A program made the translations under genes and the position numbers. A stretch of 64,000 nucleotides of DNA, taken from contig NZ_LN999828.1 of NCBI RefSeq assembly GCF_001517625.2, forward strand, positions 1,380,303 through 1,444,302. Direction: 5' to 3'. The notes below the pieces were generated by a model. The model was not told where the DNA came from, made no database searches, and saw nothing but the letters and a program-made list of their open reading frames with translations. Every line of letters begins with the position of its first letter. The stretch's first letter is position 1. Source of the DNA: Clostridium sp. AT4. Its GTDB lineage: Bacteria > Bacillota > Clostridia > Lachnospirales > Lachnospiraceae. Shown piece by piece: positions 19,022 through 28,449 of the stretch.

Positions 19022-20665
19022 TTATCCCTCAAGTTCTCCCGTTTTCTCCTTAAGAGGCCGGTATCTGCGGATCAGCTCCTCCGCTACCTTGATGCCGTCC
19101 ATGGCCGCGGAGGTGATCCCCCCTGCATAGCCTGCCCCTTCCCCACATGGAAAAAGGCCGCGGATCGCACTTTCAAGCGTTTCATCTCTGGGAATCCGAA
19201 CAGGAGATGAAGTGCGGCTTTCAATTCCTGCCAGAATCGCATCCAGACAGTCAAAGCCCTTTATCATATGGCCGAAGCCTTCCATAGCCTCTATAAAAGA
19301 AGCAGACAATGCCTCCGGCAAGATCCGGCGCAGGTTTGCAAACCCATACTGCCCCCTGAAAGCCGGCTGAACCTTGCCAAAGTGATCTGAAGTGCAGTCC
19401 GAGATAAAATCTCCATAAAGCTGTACCGGAATGTTTCCTCCGGCTGCCTGATACGCCTTTTCCTCCAGTTCTCTCTGGAAGTAAATTCCGCTTAGAGGAT
19501 TTTTCTCATCATTATCGTGAGAAAAATCCTCTGGGGTCACAGACACAATGATCGCGCTGTTGGCATTCTCTCCTGCCCTGTCATGGTAGCTCATACCGTT
19601 TACGGCCAGTCTTCCAGGCTCAGAGGACGCATTTACCACATATCCGCCTGGGCACATGCAGAAGGAATAGACCCCTCTGCCTGCTGTAGTCTGCCGGGTC
19701 AGCTTATAACTGGCAGGTCCTAACGCGCTGCACTCCTCCATGCCGTACTGGCTCATATTGATCATGGCCTGAGGATGCTGGATACGCAGTCCCACGGCAA
19801 AGGCTTTCGCCTCCATAGGAACGCTGTGGCGGTAAAGTGTCTCAAACGTATCCCTGGCGCTGTGTCCTACTGCCAGTACAGCGGCATCTGTATACAGGAG
19901 TTCTTTTCCATTAATCTCCAAAGCATACAGCTTTCCATCCTTTATCCTAAAATCCGTAACCTGACTTAAAAAACGCACAGTTCCGCCCAGAGACTCGATC
20001 TCCTGGCGGATGGATTTTACGATCCGGCTTAAAACATCCGTTCCAATATGAGGCTTATTCTGATAGCAGATGGAAGGGTCTGCACCGAACTGAGAAAGAA
20101 TTTTAAGAACCTCTCTGTTTCGTCCAAAGGTATCCTTTACCAGCGTATTCAGCTTTCCATCTGAAAAAGTGCCTGCTCCGCCTTCACCAAACTGTACATT
20201 GGATGCTGGATTTAATACCCCGTTCTTCCAGAAAGCTTCCACCCGTCTGGTTCTGGCGTCTACGTCCTCACCCCGCTCTAAAAGAATGGGGCAGTATCCT
20301 TTTCTTGCCAGCATCAGACCGCAGAACAGTCCGGCCGGACCAGTCCCGATAATAACCGGAGGGTATGCCAGAGGGGAAGTTCCGCACTCCGGCAGGCAGT
20401 ATGGCTTCTCATGGCTGATCGATAAATTACGGTCCTTTTTTTTTCTGACAATGGATTCTTCCCTCTTTGAGCCTCCGGATTTTAAAGTCACATCCACAAT
20501 ATAGCTGTAAAAAATTTCCGGTTTCTTTCTGGCGTCAATGGACTCTTTTATAATATCGATTTTCAAAATATCAGTAGGAGAAATCCCCAGTATCTTTGCC
20601 GCTTTCTGCAAAAGTTTTTCTTTTTCGTACTCCAGAGGCAGCTTCAGCTGATTGATCCGTATCAT
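19022..20665 (-). CDS. FAD-dependent oxidoreductase, COG2509 type
   Basis: A 547-residue flavoprotein. After an N-terminal domain of about 100 residues (INQLKLPLEYEKEKLLQKAA) comes the Rossmann motif VIIGTGPAGLFCGLMLARKG near residue 107. FGEGGAGTFSDGKLNT, AVLAVGHSARDTFETL and the C-terminal CGEGAGYAGGITSAAMDG follow. This combination marks the COG2509 group of uncharacterised dehydrogenases; the substrate is unknown. It is 22 bp downstream of a second flavoprotein gene of a different family. Confidence 0.85.
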   Translation of the reverse strand: MIRINQLKLPLEYEKEKLLQKAAKILGISPTDILKIDIIKESIDARKKPEIFYSYIVDVTLKSGGSKREESIVRKKKDRNLSISHEKPYCLPECGTSPLAYPPVIIGTGPAGLFCGLMLARKGYCPILLERGEDVDARTRRVEAFWKNGVLNPASNVQFGEGGAGTFSDGKLNTLVKDTFGRNREVLKILSQFGADPSICYQNKPHIGTDVLSRIVKSIRQEIESLGGTVRFLSQVTDFRIKDGKLYALEINGKELLYTDAAVLAVGHSARDTFETLYRHSVPMEAKAFAVGLRIQHPQAMINMSQYGMEECSALGPASYKLTRQTTAGRGVYSFCMCPGGYVVNASSEPGRLAVNGMSYHDRAGENANSAIIVSVTPEDFSHDNDEKNPLSGIYFQRELEEKAYQAAGGNIPVQLYGDFISDCTSDHFGKVQPAFRGQYGFANLRRILPEALSASFIEAMEGFGHMIKGFDCLDAILAGIESRTSSPVRIPRDETLESAIRGLFPCGEGAGYAGGITSAAMDGIKVAEELIRRYRPLKEKTGELEG

Positions 20666-20687
20666 ATGTATTTATTTTCCTCTTTCT

Positions 20688-21932
20688 TTATTTTCTGTGC
20701 GGCTTCTCTATTCCGGCTGCCGACTGTCCGGCGATCCATCCGCTGGACCATGCAAACTGTAGATTATATCCGCCGCAGATCCCGTCTACATCCAGAAGCT
20801 CTCCGGCCAGATAAAGCCCCGTCCTTATTCTGGACTCCATGGTATCCGGATCTACCTCTCTTGTATCAACTCCTCCGCAGCACACCTGAGCATTGGAAAA
20901 TGGATTTACGGACATAACAATGGCCTCATAGCTTTTAAGCTGATACAGGATCCGTTCCAGCTGGCGGTTTCCAAGACGTTCACAGAGAGCAGATGGATCC
21001 ATACCGGACAGTTTGATCAGCACCTGCGCAAGTTTTCTGTTTAACATTCCCGTAAAAAGCTCTCCCACTGGCTTTTCCTTCAGCATGACTGCCCGTTTTT
21101 TAAGAAGACGGAACGCCTCATCTTCCTTCCAAGATGGCATAAAGTCAATACTGGCTCTTACTCTGGAACCCTTGTCCAATGCCCTTGAAGCGTAACGGCT
21201 GATCTGAAATACCGGAATCCCGGACAGGCCGTAATCGGTCAGCTGCAGCTCCCCTTTATCCTCTGCCATGCATATACCGTCCGCCAGAAGACGGATCCTG
21301 GCCTCTGTGCGGATTCCTGCCAGCTGTTTATAAAGCGTTCCCTGGCACCGAAGCTGCACCAGCGCCGGAAGAGGCTTAATTACCTTATGGCCTAAAGCTT
21401 TCGCAAGTTCATAACCGCTTCCGTCCGAACCGGTAGAAGGAGCGGCCTTGCTTCCTGCCGCCAGAATCAGGGTATCTGTATGAAGCGTTCCCTGGCTGCT
21501 CCGGATCAGAAATCCCCCGTCCCTCTGGGGCTTTATGACAGATACCTGACAGGAAAGAAGCACCCTGATCCCAAGCCGCTCCGTCTCCCACCGAAGGACA
21601 TCAAGAACAGACGCTGCCTGATCGGAATTAGGATACACATATCCGTTCCTGTCTTTTGGCACGATTCCCAGATACTTAAAAAACTCCAGCGTTTCCTCCA
21701 CGCCAAAGCCCTGAATTACCTTCATGGGAAAATCCTTCTGGCTGCAGCGGTAGCATTCCGGCTCCATCCTGTAGTTCGTCAGATTGCATCTTCCGTTCCC
21801 GGTAGAAAGGATTTTCTTTCCAACCCGGTCCATATGTTCGATTAGAGTCACCTGCGCTCCCGCTCTTGCAGCCGAAATTGCTGCCATCAGCCCGGAAGCC
21901 CCTCCTCCTATAATTCCAACTGTTCTGTTTTT
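20688..21932 (-). CDS. HI0933/BaiN-like NAD(P)/FAD-dependent flavoprotein
   Basis: The protein opens MKNRTVGIIGGGASGLMAA with the FAD-binding GxGxxG and has HI0933 family signatures GNGRCNLTN, CQVSVIKP, LAAGSKAAPSTGSDG, VCCGGVDTREVD and the C-terminal DVDGICGGYNLQFAWSSG. Some relatives (BaiN) act in bile-acid reduction, but the family is broad, so no substrate is claimed. The start at 21932 has GGAG about 13 bp upstream, which is loose. A start at 21992 would add 20 residues without a ribosome site. Confidence 0.85.
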   Translation of the reverse strand, partial: KNRTVGIIGGGASGLMAAISAARAGAQVTLIEHMDRVGKKILSTGNGRCNLTNYRMEPECYRCSQKDFPMKVIQGFGVEETLEFFKYLGIVPKDRNGYVYPNSDQAASVLDVLRWETERLGIRVLLSCQVSVIKPQRDGGFLIRSSQGTLHTDTLILAAGSKAAPSTGSDGSGYELAKALGHKVIKPLPALVQLRCQGTLYKQLAGIRTEARIRLLADGICMAEDKGELQLTDYGLSGIPVFQISRYASRALDKGSRVRASIDFMPSWKEDEAFRLLKKRAVMLKEKPVGELFTGMLNRKLAQVLIKLSGMDPSALCERLGNRQLERILYQLKSYEAIVMSVNPFSNAQVCCGGVDTREVDPDTMESRIRTGLYLAGELLDVDGICGGYNLQFAWSSGWIAGQSAAGIEKPHRK

Positions 21933-21998
21933 CATCTGTTTTGTTTTACTCCTGACTGCAACAGGGGCGGCAGATTCCGCCCGCTGAAACATTTTCTT

Positions 21999-22403
21999 TT
22001 AACTTGTATACGATTCCAGATAATGGTATACATCCATCATAGAGGGAAACCAGATTCCCTCCATCAGCCGCGCTCTCTCCCTTTCCGGAAAATCAGTGAC
22101 CGGAATATGGGTATACAGACAGATAGTGCTTTTATCGCTGCAGAATACCAGTAAAAATCCTGCCTCAGATACCAGAAAGTATTCCTCCTTCGGCTCTTCT
22201 TGTGTCATTTTTGCTGCCGGAAGAACCCCGCTCTGATTTACAGCCTCCCGTCCCTCCATATCCCGCACCGTCTCTGTTTCCAGTATGGTATTGGGAATCG
22301 GCTCTTCCTGACGGATGCGGTATCTGGTAAGCCCGTAGATAAGAACCAGACACAAAAAAGCGGTTCCCAAAAACAGCAGCGCATAGCAATACATTCGTTT
22401 CAT
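21999..22403 (-). CDS. BofC-like membrane-anchored protein
   Basis: The 134-residue protein MKRMYCYALLFLGTAFLCLV has one N-terminal membrane helix (about residues 5-24), a variable linker and a C-terminal domain. That domain (FLVSEAGFLLVFCSDKS, ending YHYLESYTS) resembles the BofC C-terminal domain. BofC controls the SpoIVB signalling protease during sporulation in Bacillus; whether this protein does so is inference. AGGAGG lies 8 bp before the ATG at 22403, which decides the start. Confidence 0.6.
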   Translation of the reverse strand: MKRMYCYALLFLGTAFLCLVLIYGLTRYRIRQEEPIPNTILETETVRDMEGREAVNQSGVLPAAKMTQEEPKEEYFLVSEAGFLLVFCSDKSTICLYTHIPVTDFPERERARLMEGIWFPSMMDVYHYLESYTS

Positions 22404-22484
22404 GATCCTGACCTCCTGTAAAGCTAGTATCTGCGTTCTGCTGATTTTTAAACACAACTGTCCAGCCCGAAAATCTCTTTCTTT

Positions 22485-24191
22485 CTACATCAGGCGTACC
22501 CGTTTGCACAGGCGTACCAGACGGGTTCCCATAGGCATCTCCTTAAGTTCCTTTTCATCTATTGCCTTAAGCTTCACGAGAAGCACCCCATATACAGCCA
22601 TAGAAACAGCCACCGGGGGAAATACCAGCACAGCCATTCCCAAACGACCTCCGCTTAAAAGGGCCGGGCATAAAAAAACAAGTCCTTTATATATGCTCCA
22701 GGCGGCTGTTCCCATGAGCAGGGAACAGACAGAAGGAAGGATCACGGTCTTTTTGTATTCCTGGCGATATCCCGCATATCTGGCAATGCTGCGTCCATTT
22801 AACAGACACATCATAAATGCAAAAAGGATATTGGCAAATACCACGCTGAAAATCCCCATATGGAATATCATAAGGAACACCTCTACCAATATAATATGAA
22901 CTGCCAGAGACAAAAACGCATGGCGCACCGGCACATCCAGCCGGTTTAAGCCCTGAAGCACCGCATTCGTCACCGTAGAAAGTGAAAAAAACACCACGGC
23001 CAATGCTCCTGCCATGGTAAGCCGGATCAGCAGACTGTTATCCTCTCCTGCAAACAAAAGATTGCTCACCGGCTCTGCCAGCACACCGATCCCCACAGCC
23101 GCCGGAATGGCGATCAGCATGGAAAAACGCACGGCAGCAGCGATCCTCTGATTCGTTTCCTCCTGATTTCCGCTGGATACGGCCCGCGTCAGGGATGGGA
23201 TCAAAGAAGAGGAAAGCGCATTTGAAACCGCCACCGGAATATTAAAAAGAAGCTGGTATTGGCCCAGCGCTCCCCAGAATACTGCAATCTCCTCACCGGT
23301 ATAACCCAGACGGTCCATCCCCTGTCCGAACAAGAAGTTGTCCACCACATTGGAACAGTTATAGACTGCGCTGCTTACAATGATCGGAAGAACTGTGATC
23401 GTCAGCACATACATAAGACGGCCGTAGCTTTCCGCCTTTGCCCTGCCTGAGCCATCCGCGGTGTGCACCGGATCCGTTTCCTCTCCCAGTACTTCCCGCC
23501 CTTTTGAAAGAGTCAGCATCACAAAAAAAATAAGGGCCGTAGCTGCTCCTGCTCCTGTTCCTATAGTTCCTCCTGCAGCTCCTAACGCATAGGAATAATT
23601 CTGCGCCCCTCTCGCTGCATTCATAGCTGCTCCTGTCTGAAACAAAAGGCCGGCGGCCACTACGCTTACCACTGCATTGACAATCTGTTCCAGAATCTGA
23701 GACACCGCCGTTGGCACCATGGTGCCTGTTCCCTGAAAATAACCTCTTAAAACTCCCAGATAGGCCATAATCCAGATCGTCGGCGCCAGGGTTTTTAAGG
23801 CATAGCTGGAAAAAGGCGTTTTCATCAGCCCTGCAAATAAATCTGCTCCAAACCACAGTGCACAGCCTGCAATTCCGCCCGCAATGGTGGCATACAAAAG
23901 ACCCGCCCGCAGGATTCTGCGGCAGTTCTCATACTCTCCCCTTGCAAGGCGTGAAGAAATCATCTTGGAAATAGCCACCGGCATACTGTAGGAAGAAAGG
24001 ATAAGCAGAATATTGTATACATTATACGCTGAGGTATAATATCCATTTCCCTGCTTTCCAATAATATCATTTAAGGGCATACGGTAAAGCATCCCGATGA
24101 TCCGCACCAGGATGCCTGCCATAGCCAGAATACTGCCCTGAACCACAAAATCTGCAGCTCTTTTGGCTCCCTTTTTATTCATTGTTTTCAT
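22485..24191 (-). CDS. SpoVB/MurJ-like polysaccharide flippase (MOP superfamily)
   Basis: A large membrane protein of about 568 residues with 12 to 14 hydrophobic segments. Characteristic sequences are GSILAMAGILVRIIGMLYR near the start, PVAISKMISSRLARGEYEN, YFQGTGTMVPTAVSQILEQ and NIPVAVSNALSSSLIPSLT. SpoVB-type proteins move lipid-linked precursors for spore cortex or cell wall. The ATG at 24191 has AAAGGAG 10 bp upstream. It lies 82 bp after a BofC-like gene's upstream end, in a sporulation-rich stretch. MATE drug exporters are distant relatives but the length and motifs favour the polysaccharide family. Confidence 0.85.
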   Translation of the reverse strand: MKTMNKKGAKRAADFVVQGSILAMAGILVRIIGMLYRMPLNDIIGKQGNGYYTSAYNVYNILLILSSYSMPVAISKMISSRLARGEYENCRRILRAGLLYATIAGGIAGCALWFGADLFAGLMKTPFSSYALKTLAPTIWIMAYLGVLRGYFQGTGTMVPTAVSQILEQIVNAVVSVVAAGLLFQTGAAMNAARGAQNYSYALGAAGGTIGTGAGAATALIFFVMLTLSKGREVLGEETDPVHTADGSGRAKAESYGRLMYVLTITVLPIIVSSAVYNCSNVVDNFLFGQGMDRLGYTGEEIAVFWGALGQYQLLFNIPVAVSNALSSSLIPSLTRAVSSGNQEETNQRIAAAVRFSMLIAIPAAVGIGVLAEPVSNLLFAGEDNSLLIRLTMAGALAVVFFSLSTVTNAVLQGLNRLDVPVRHAFLSLAVHIILVEVFLMIFHMGIFSVVFANILFAFMMCLLNGRSIARYAGYRQEYKKTVILPSVCSLLMGTAAWSIYKGLVFLCPALLSGGRLGMAVLVFPPVAVSMAVYGVLLVKLKAIDEKELKEMPMGTRLVRLCKRVRLM

Positions 24192-24310
24192 CTGTTTTTT
24201 GCTCCTTTTTCGTATCTCACTTAAGCACGATCCGATCAAAGTCCCTGGTATCTGTGATAGAGACCGTCAGAAGCGTCATAGATAAAACAGGCACATTCCT
24301 GCTTTCTGCA

Positions 24311-24808
24311 TCAGCGGGTATACCCCCTGGTTTCCAGGATCGCTCTCTGGCGTTCCTCCATCAGCAGACGTTCCTCTTCCTCCATATGATCGTAACCGCA
24401 GAGGTGAAGCATGCTGTGAGCCACTAAAAATGCCAGCTCCCTGGTCTGGGAATGGCCGTACTTTTCAGCCTGCTCTTCTACCTTCTCTACGGAGATCACA
24501 ATATCTCCCAGCATCAGTTCTCCTGTCTCCGGATTAAAATAATCCTCCACCGCATCCTCTACATGGTCAAAATCTGAAGGAGCCTCATAGTCTACCATAG
24601 GAAAGGACAGCACATCCGTAGCCGAATCAATCTGCCTGTGATCCCGGTTGATCTCCCGGATGGTCTCATTATCCGTAAGGATTACATTTACCTCTGCCTC
24701 ATAAGGGCATTTTTCATAGTCCAGTGACGCTTCCACCACATCCTTTATAATGGTTTCATAGGGAAGCTCCAGCTTCTTTTCTGCCTCATATTCAATGGAA
24801 ATGGTCAT
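24311..24808 (-). CDS. ybeY: rRNA maturation endoribonuclease YbeY
   Basis: YbeY is a zinc-dependent RNase involved in 16S rRNA 3'-end maturation and ribosome quality control. The metal site HSMLHLCGYDH (H3xH5xH) is near residues 130-140, and TDVLSFPM and LGDIVIS are also family motifs. Length, 165 residues, is normal. AAGGAAGG precedes the ATG. It follows phoH by 5 bp, a near-universal pair. Confidence 0.96.
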   Translation of the reverse strand: MTISIEYEAEKKLELPYETIIKDVVEASLDYEKCPYEAEVNVILTDNETIREINRDHRQIDSATDVLSFPMVDYEAPSDFDHVEDAVEDYFNPETGELMLGDIVISVEKVEEQAEKYGHSQTRELAFLVAHSMLHLCGYDHMEEEERLLMEERQRAILETRGYTR

Positions 24809-24813
24809 CGTAT

Positions 24814-25809
24814 TTACCTTCCTTTATCTCTGGGAGTCCTCTTTTTAGGCTCCGCTTTCTTCTCATAGTCATCATAAGCCTGTACAATCTTCTGAACCAG
24901 CGGATGGCGCACCACATCCGAACTGGTAAGATAGCAAAAGCCGATGTCATCAATGCGTTTTAATACTTTTAAGGCCGTATCCAGTCCGGACACAGCTCCT
25001 GACGGCAGATCCTTCTGGGTCTGATCACCTGTGATAATAACCTTGGAGCCGAAGCCGATACGGGTCAGGAACATTTTCATCTGGGCCGGAGTGGTATTTT
25101 GGGCTTCATCCAGGATAATATAGGCATTATCCAGGGTGCGTCCTCTCATATAAGCTAATGGCGCCACCTCAATCAGCCCCTTTTCTGAATTGTGCAGATA
25201 ACTCTCCGCTCCCATAATCTGATACAGAGCATCATAAAGAGGCCTCAGATAGGGATCGATCTTGCTCTGAAGATCTCCCGGCAAAAATCCCAGCTTCTCC
25301 CCCGCCTCAATCGCCGGACGTGTAAGGATGATCCGCCCAACCTCTCCGTTTTTAAAGGCCTGGATCGCCATAGCCATAGCAAGATACGTCTTTCCCGTTC
25401 CCGCCGGGCCGATTCCAAAGACGATCATCTTTTTGCGTATGGCATCCACGTAATGCTTCTGTCCAAGCGTTTTGGGCTTTACCGGCTTTCCCGTAATGGT
25501 TCGGCAGATGATATCCTTATCAATCTCCAAAATCTGTCCGTCTTCTTCTGTAAATGATAATGACAGAGCGTAATCTACATTCTGCTCTGTAATGGCATTT
25601 TGACGCATGGAAAGCTGGATCAGATTGTTAAATACACTTCTCGCCTGGGATACCGCCTTTTCCGGCCCGATGATCTTAATCTCGCCGTTCCTTGCGATCA
25701 TCGTCACATGAAGGGTGCGCTCTATTTTCTTTAAGTACGCATCGAACTGACCGCAGACATTCTGTTCATGTTCTGCGGGAATATCGATCATTGTTTCAAT
25801 TACACTCAT
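24814..25809 (-). CDS. PhoH family ATPase (PhoH/YbeZ)
   Basis: A 331-residue P-loop ATPase. An N-terminal KH-like region (INGEIKIIGPEKAV-type segment) is followed by VFGIGPAGTGKTYLAMAMA (Walker A, near residue 131), the Walker B YIILDEAQNTTPAQMKMFLTR and ITGDQTQKDLP. PhoH proteins partner with YbeY and are linked to RNA metabolism. GAGGAG precedes the ATG. The order yqfC-yqfD-phoH-ybeY is conserved in endospore formers. Confidence 0.94.
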   Translation of the reverse strand: MSVIETMIDIPAEHEQNVCGQFDAYLKKIERTLHVTMIARNGEIKIIGPEKAVSQARSVFNNLIQLSMRQNAITEQNVDYALSLSFTEEDGQILEIDKDIICRTITGKPVKPKTLGQKHYVDAIRKKMIVFGIGPAGTGKTYLAMAMAIQAFKNGEVGRIILTRPAIEAGEKLGFLPGDLQSKIDPYLRPLYDALYQIMGAESYLHNSEKGLIEVAPLAYMRGRTLDNAYIILDEAQNTTPAQMKMFLTRIGFGSKVIITGDQTQKDLPSGAVSGLDTALKVLKRIDDIGFCYLTSSDVVRHPLVQKIVQAYDDYEKKAEPKKRTPRDKGR

Positions 25810-25816
25810 TCGGTCT

Positions 25817-27040
25817 TCACTCCTCTGACTCTTTAGAGATTTCCTCCACCGGCCGGCATTGACTGATAGGCCCTAACGCCACCATCTCCCCCTTGATCCG
25901 GTATCCGGATACACTCTTTTCTATTCTATCATTATTTTCAAGAATTTGTACCCCCTTTTCCTCTAATTTTTCCGCTTCCTCCTTTTCTTTTCGTTCAGCC
26001 AGAAGAGCCAATTCCTGTTTCGTATAGGCTTTTTCATAGGAAATCATCCTTTTTCCCTCTATCACTCCCAGATAAAGCGGAAGACAGTAATCAGAAAACA
26101 GTACTGCCTGGTGCTCCTCCATATAATAATCCCACTCCTCTTTTTTCCCTAAAGCAGGAAAAAGCGCAGCAGCAGACCATGGGCCCGCCTTTACGTAAAT
26201 CCCCTTTCTCGTGTGTCCGGTGGGAATCCGCAGCATTCTTGAAAATGGGATCTCTTTTTCATACTCAATCACTGTTTCCGCTTCGATATCTGCATCTGCC
26301 CGAACCAGATGGGATGTTATCTCATCTCCGTTATCTCCCGTAACAGGAACACGGCCGCTGACTAATATCTGTCCTTTCTCTACCGTATCTCCTACAGATA
26401 CCTGAGCAATACCGCTTCTGACTACCATAGAGCGAATCACTCCGGACGTCCCTGCCACCAGATCACAGGGTGTTTCATCTATCTGGGGCACAGCGGATAA
26501 AACCTGATTTTCCCTGATCTTTACTACCAGACGGGTTCCTGTCACACTGGCCGATACCCAGGTAACCTCTGGAAGATCCGTTCGTATAAATGTCTCCACT
26601 TCCTCACAGTTTATCTTCTTCTTTAAAATACCGCAATGCAGATCCATCTTTTCCAGACAGATCCTGAGATTATCCTCTGTGTACCTGTAATTCCCTTCAA
26701 ATTCAATATCCCAGATAAAAAGAGTCATACCATACAACAGTATGAAAAAAGTTCCCAGTCCGGCTGCATAATACCAGCGTTTCCTGTTTCTGAAAATAAA
26801 AAAAGGAAAACCGAAGCGCCCTGTGATCCTTAAGCGGACACCGGATTTTCTCACAAGAGGCTTTACCCTCCTGACATCCGCCACAGTCATATATGCTTCG
26901 TATTCTCCCTTATCACGGCAGACGATGTTCCAGATTTTAAACCCTCTTGCACTGCAAAGATTCAAAAAACGTTCCGGCGAGCCGTCTTTTAAACAGATCC
27001 GTACATATCCCTTTATGCTGCGAAACAGCCACAAAAGCAA
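25817..27040 (-). CDS. yqfD: Sporulation protein YqfD
   Basis: A 407-residue membrane protein needed at stage IV of sporulation in B. subtilis. It shows the N-terminal cytoplasmic domain (FLNLCSARGFKIWNIVCRDK), a membrane helix near residues 92-110 and a large outer part with LPEVTWVSASVTGTRLVVKI and the phosphate-like loop VRSGIAQVSVGDTVEKGQIL. The start is a TTG at 27040 with GGAGGG about 9 bp upstream. It follows yqfC by 26 bp and precedes phoH by 7 bp. Confidence 0.93.
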   Translation of the reverse strand: MLLWLFRSIKGYVRICLKDGSPERFLNLCSARGFKIWNIVCRDKGEYEAYMTVADVRRVKPLVRKSGVRLRITGRFGFPFFIFRNRKRWYYAAGLGTFFILLYGMTLFIWDIEFEGNYRYTEDNLRICLEKMDLHCGILKKKINCEEVETFIRTDLPEVTWVSASVTGTRLVVKIRENQVLSAVPQIDETPCDLVAGTSGVIRSMVVRSGIAQVSVGDTVEKGQILVSGRVPVTGDNGDEITSHLVRADADIEAETVIEYEKEIPFSRMLRIPTGHTRKGIYVKAGPWSAAALFPALGKKEEWDYYMEEHQAVLFSDYCLPLYLGVIEGKRMISYEKAYTKQELALLAERKEKEEAEKLEEKGVQILENNDRIEKSVSGYRIKGEMVALGPISQCRPVEEISKESEE

Positions 27041-27066
27041 AGGCTCTCCCTCCTTTTATATGTTTC

Positions 27067-27342
27067 CTACAGGAGCGGTTCAAATTCCATCGATTGGATC
27101 TGACCGCATACCCCCATTGCATCCTGATTGTAATACCGGATCCTCAGTTCCCGGCCGTGGAGAGTTACACGGCAATTTCTTGCCTGGATCCTCACCAAAG
27201 TATCTGTATACATAAGGATGCTTCTGTAATTTTCAATACAAACTTCGTGAAAACCGGTAAAACGAACCAGTACATCTCCCAAAACCACATCCTTGGGAAG
27301 CCCCAGAGCCGTTGCTGCCATGCGCTTTTTTTCTTCATTCAT
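27067..27342 (-). CDS. yqfC: YabP/YqfC family sporulation protein
   Basis: A 91-residue protein containing LGLPKDVVLGDVLVRFTGF and IENYRSILMYTDTLVRI, the YqfC core. The partner YqfD lies immediately downstream. I chose the ATG at 27342, with AGGAGG about 11 bp upstream. The earlier GTG at 27369 lies before that site. A candidate mother-cell promoter precedes it (see 27376-27404). Confidence 0.92.
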   Translation of the reverse strand: MNEEKKRMAATALGLPKDVVLGDVLVRFTGFHEVCIENYRSILMYTDTLVRIQARNCRVTLHGRELRIRYYNQDAMGVCGQIQSMEFEPLL

Positions 27343-27375
27343 GCTCTGTTCTCCCTCCTGATCGTTCACTGTAAC

Positions 27376-27448
27376 AGTATATGGCTTTCAGCATCCGAAA
27401 ATACCTCCGGCAGCCCTTTGCACACCAGGCAGCAGCACAGCATACACT
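27376..27448. promoter_or_regulatory. Candidate divergent sporulation (sigma-E/K type) promoters
   Basis: On the minus strand, CATATACT (27376-27383) is preceded 14 bp away by GTATTTT (27398-27404), resembling a sigma-E promoter for yqfC. On the plus strand, CATACACT (27441-27448) resembles the -10 of mother-cell sigma factors and lies 28 bp before the DUF4397 start. The matches are short, so this is a hypothesis supported mainly by the known sigma-E control of yqfC in Bacillus. Confidence 0.4.
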
Positions 27449-27476
27449 GTAATGAACAATCAACCGGGAGGTATCC

Positions 27477-28439
27477 ATGAATAACCATCCCATTTACCCA
27501 TACCCTGACACCCTGGTAAGCGCTGCTGAAACCCGTCAGGAACATACACCTGTAACGCCTCTGCCAAATCCCGGCGAGGGAGGCCCGGTTTATGACGGCT
27601 CAGAACCAGCCATTCCCCTGCCAAATCCCGGCGAAGGAGGCCCGGTCTTTGATGGCGCAGAGCCTGTTATCCCTTTGCCAAATCCCGGAGAAGGAGGACC
27701 GGTCTTTGACGGACCGGGCTGGAATACCAATGGTCATTTCCATACCCATTTCCACCCTCCTGTATTCCGTCCCATCTTTCCTGCTTTCGGCTCCTCCATT
27801 ACCGTAATTCCCGGCATCAGCTTCCCCTGCTACAACTGTACTGCTTCCGGCAATTTCGGACGGGTGCGGGTACTTAACGCCTCAACCGGATATCAGCCCT
27901 TTAATGTATCCCTGGGCGGCTGGATGATCGCAGGACAGCTGGCCAACGGAGATATCACCAGTTACGTTCAGGCAGCCTCCGGACGGCGCACCATGACCAT
28001 TTCTGGTGCCAACGGATATGTTTATATCCAAAAATCTATTACCATCCGTCCCGGAGCCTCTATGACGGTTGCCATTATCAACACTGCTTCCGGACTGGAT
28101 CTCAAGGAAATCTCCGATGCTTCCTGCAGCGCACCATCCGGTTCCGCCTGCCTCAGGACCTGCAATCTGTCCCTGAATCTGGGACCCTTTGACGTGACCC
28201 TTGAAAACAGCAGCGGCTCTTATACACCATTTACGAATGTTGCTTATAAAAATGTGACCTCATATGCTACCGTTTATCCCAACTGGTACCAAATCTATAT
28301 CTCCCGTACCGGTTCTTTCCCCGGAAATGCGATAGCAGCTGCTTCTGCCACCCTGGAAGCCAATGTTTCCTATACGCTTTATCTTTTCAATGCTCCTACA
28401 GCTACAGAAGGCCTGCGGGCTATGATCGTATCAAACTGA
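27477..28439 (+). CDS. DUF4397 domain protein with N-terminal proline/glycine repeats
   Basis: A 320-residue protein without a signal peptide. Residues 28-80 hold three tandem copies of a 19-residue unit, PLPNPGEGGPVYDGSEPAI and variants. A His-rich bridge (HFHTHFHPP) follows. Two DUF4397-like beta domains come next, at about 120-205 (VRVLNASTGYQPFNVSLGG) and 225-315 (FDVTLENSSGSYTPFTNVA). Function is unknown to me. The absence of a signal peptide, the repeats, and the divergent arrangement with yqfC suggest a spore-surface or mother-cell protein, but that is inference. GGGAGGT precedes the ATG. Confidence 0.8.
   Translation: MNNHPIYPYPDTLVSAAETRQEHTPVTPLPNPGEGGPVYDGSEPAIPLPNPGEGGPVFDGAEPVIPLPNPGEGGPVFDGPGWNTNGHFHTHFHPPVFRPIFPAFGSSITVIPGISFPCYNCTASGNFGRVRVLNASTGYQPFNVSLGGWMIAGQLANGDITSYVQAASGRRTMTISGANGYVYIQKSITIRPGASMTVAIINTASGLDLKEISDASCSAPSGSACLRTCNLSLNLGPFDVTLENSSGSYTPFTNVAYKNVTSYATVYPNWYQIYISRTGSFPGNAIAAASATLEANVSYTLYLFNAPTATEGLRAMIVSN
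27558..27716 (+). repeat. Tandem 57-bp coding repeats
   Basis: Just under three units of 57 bp (27558-27614, 27615-27671, 27672-27716) encode PLPNPGEGGPV-(Y/F)-DG. Copies differ mostly at third codon positions, so they are under protein-level selection or are old duplications. Unit number could vary between strains. Confidence 0.85.
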
Positions 28440-28449
28440 CCGCTGAAAG

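Noticed and set aside
22485-24191. MATE drug exporter
   Set aside because: Length, motifs and sporulation neighbours fit the SpoVB/MurJ polysaccharide group better.
27558-27716. Possible CRISPR-like array
   Set aside because: The 57-bp units are contiguous, in frame and protein coding, without spacers.
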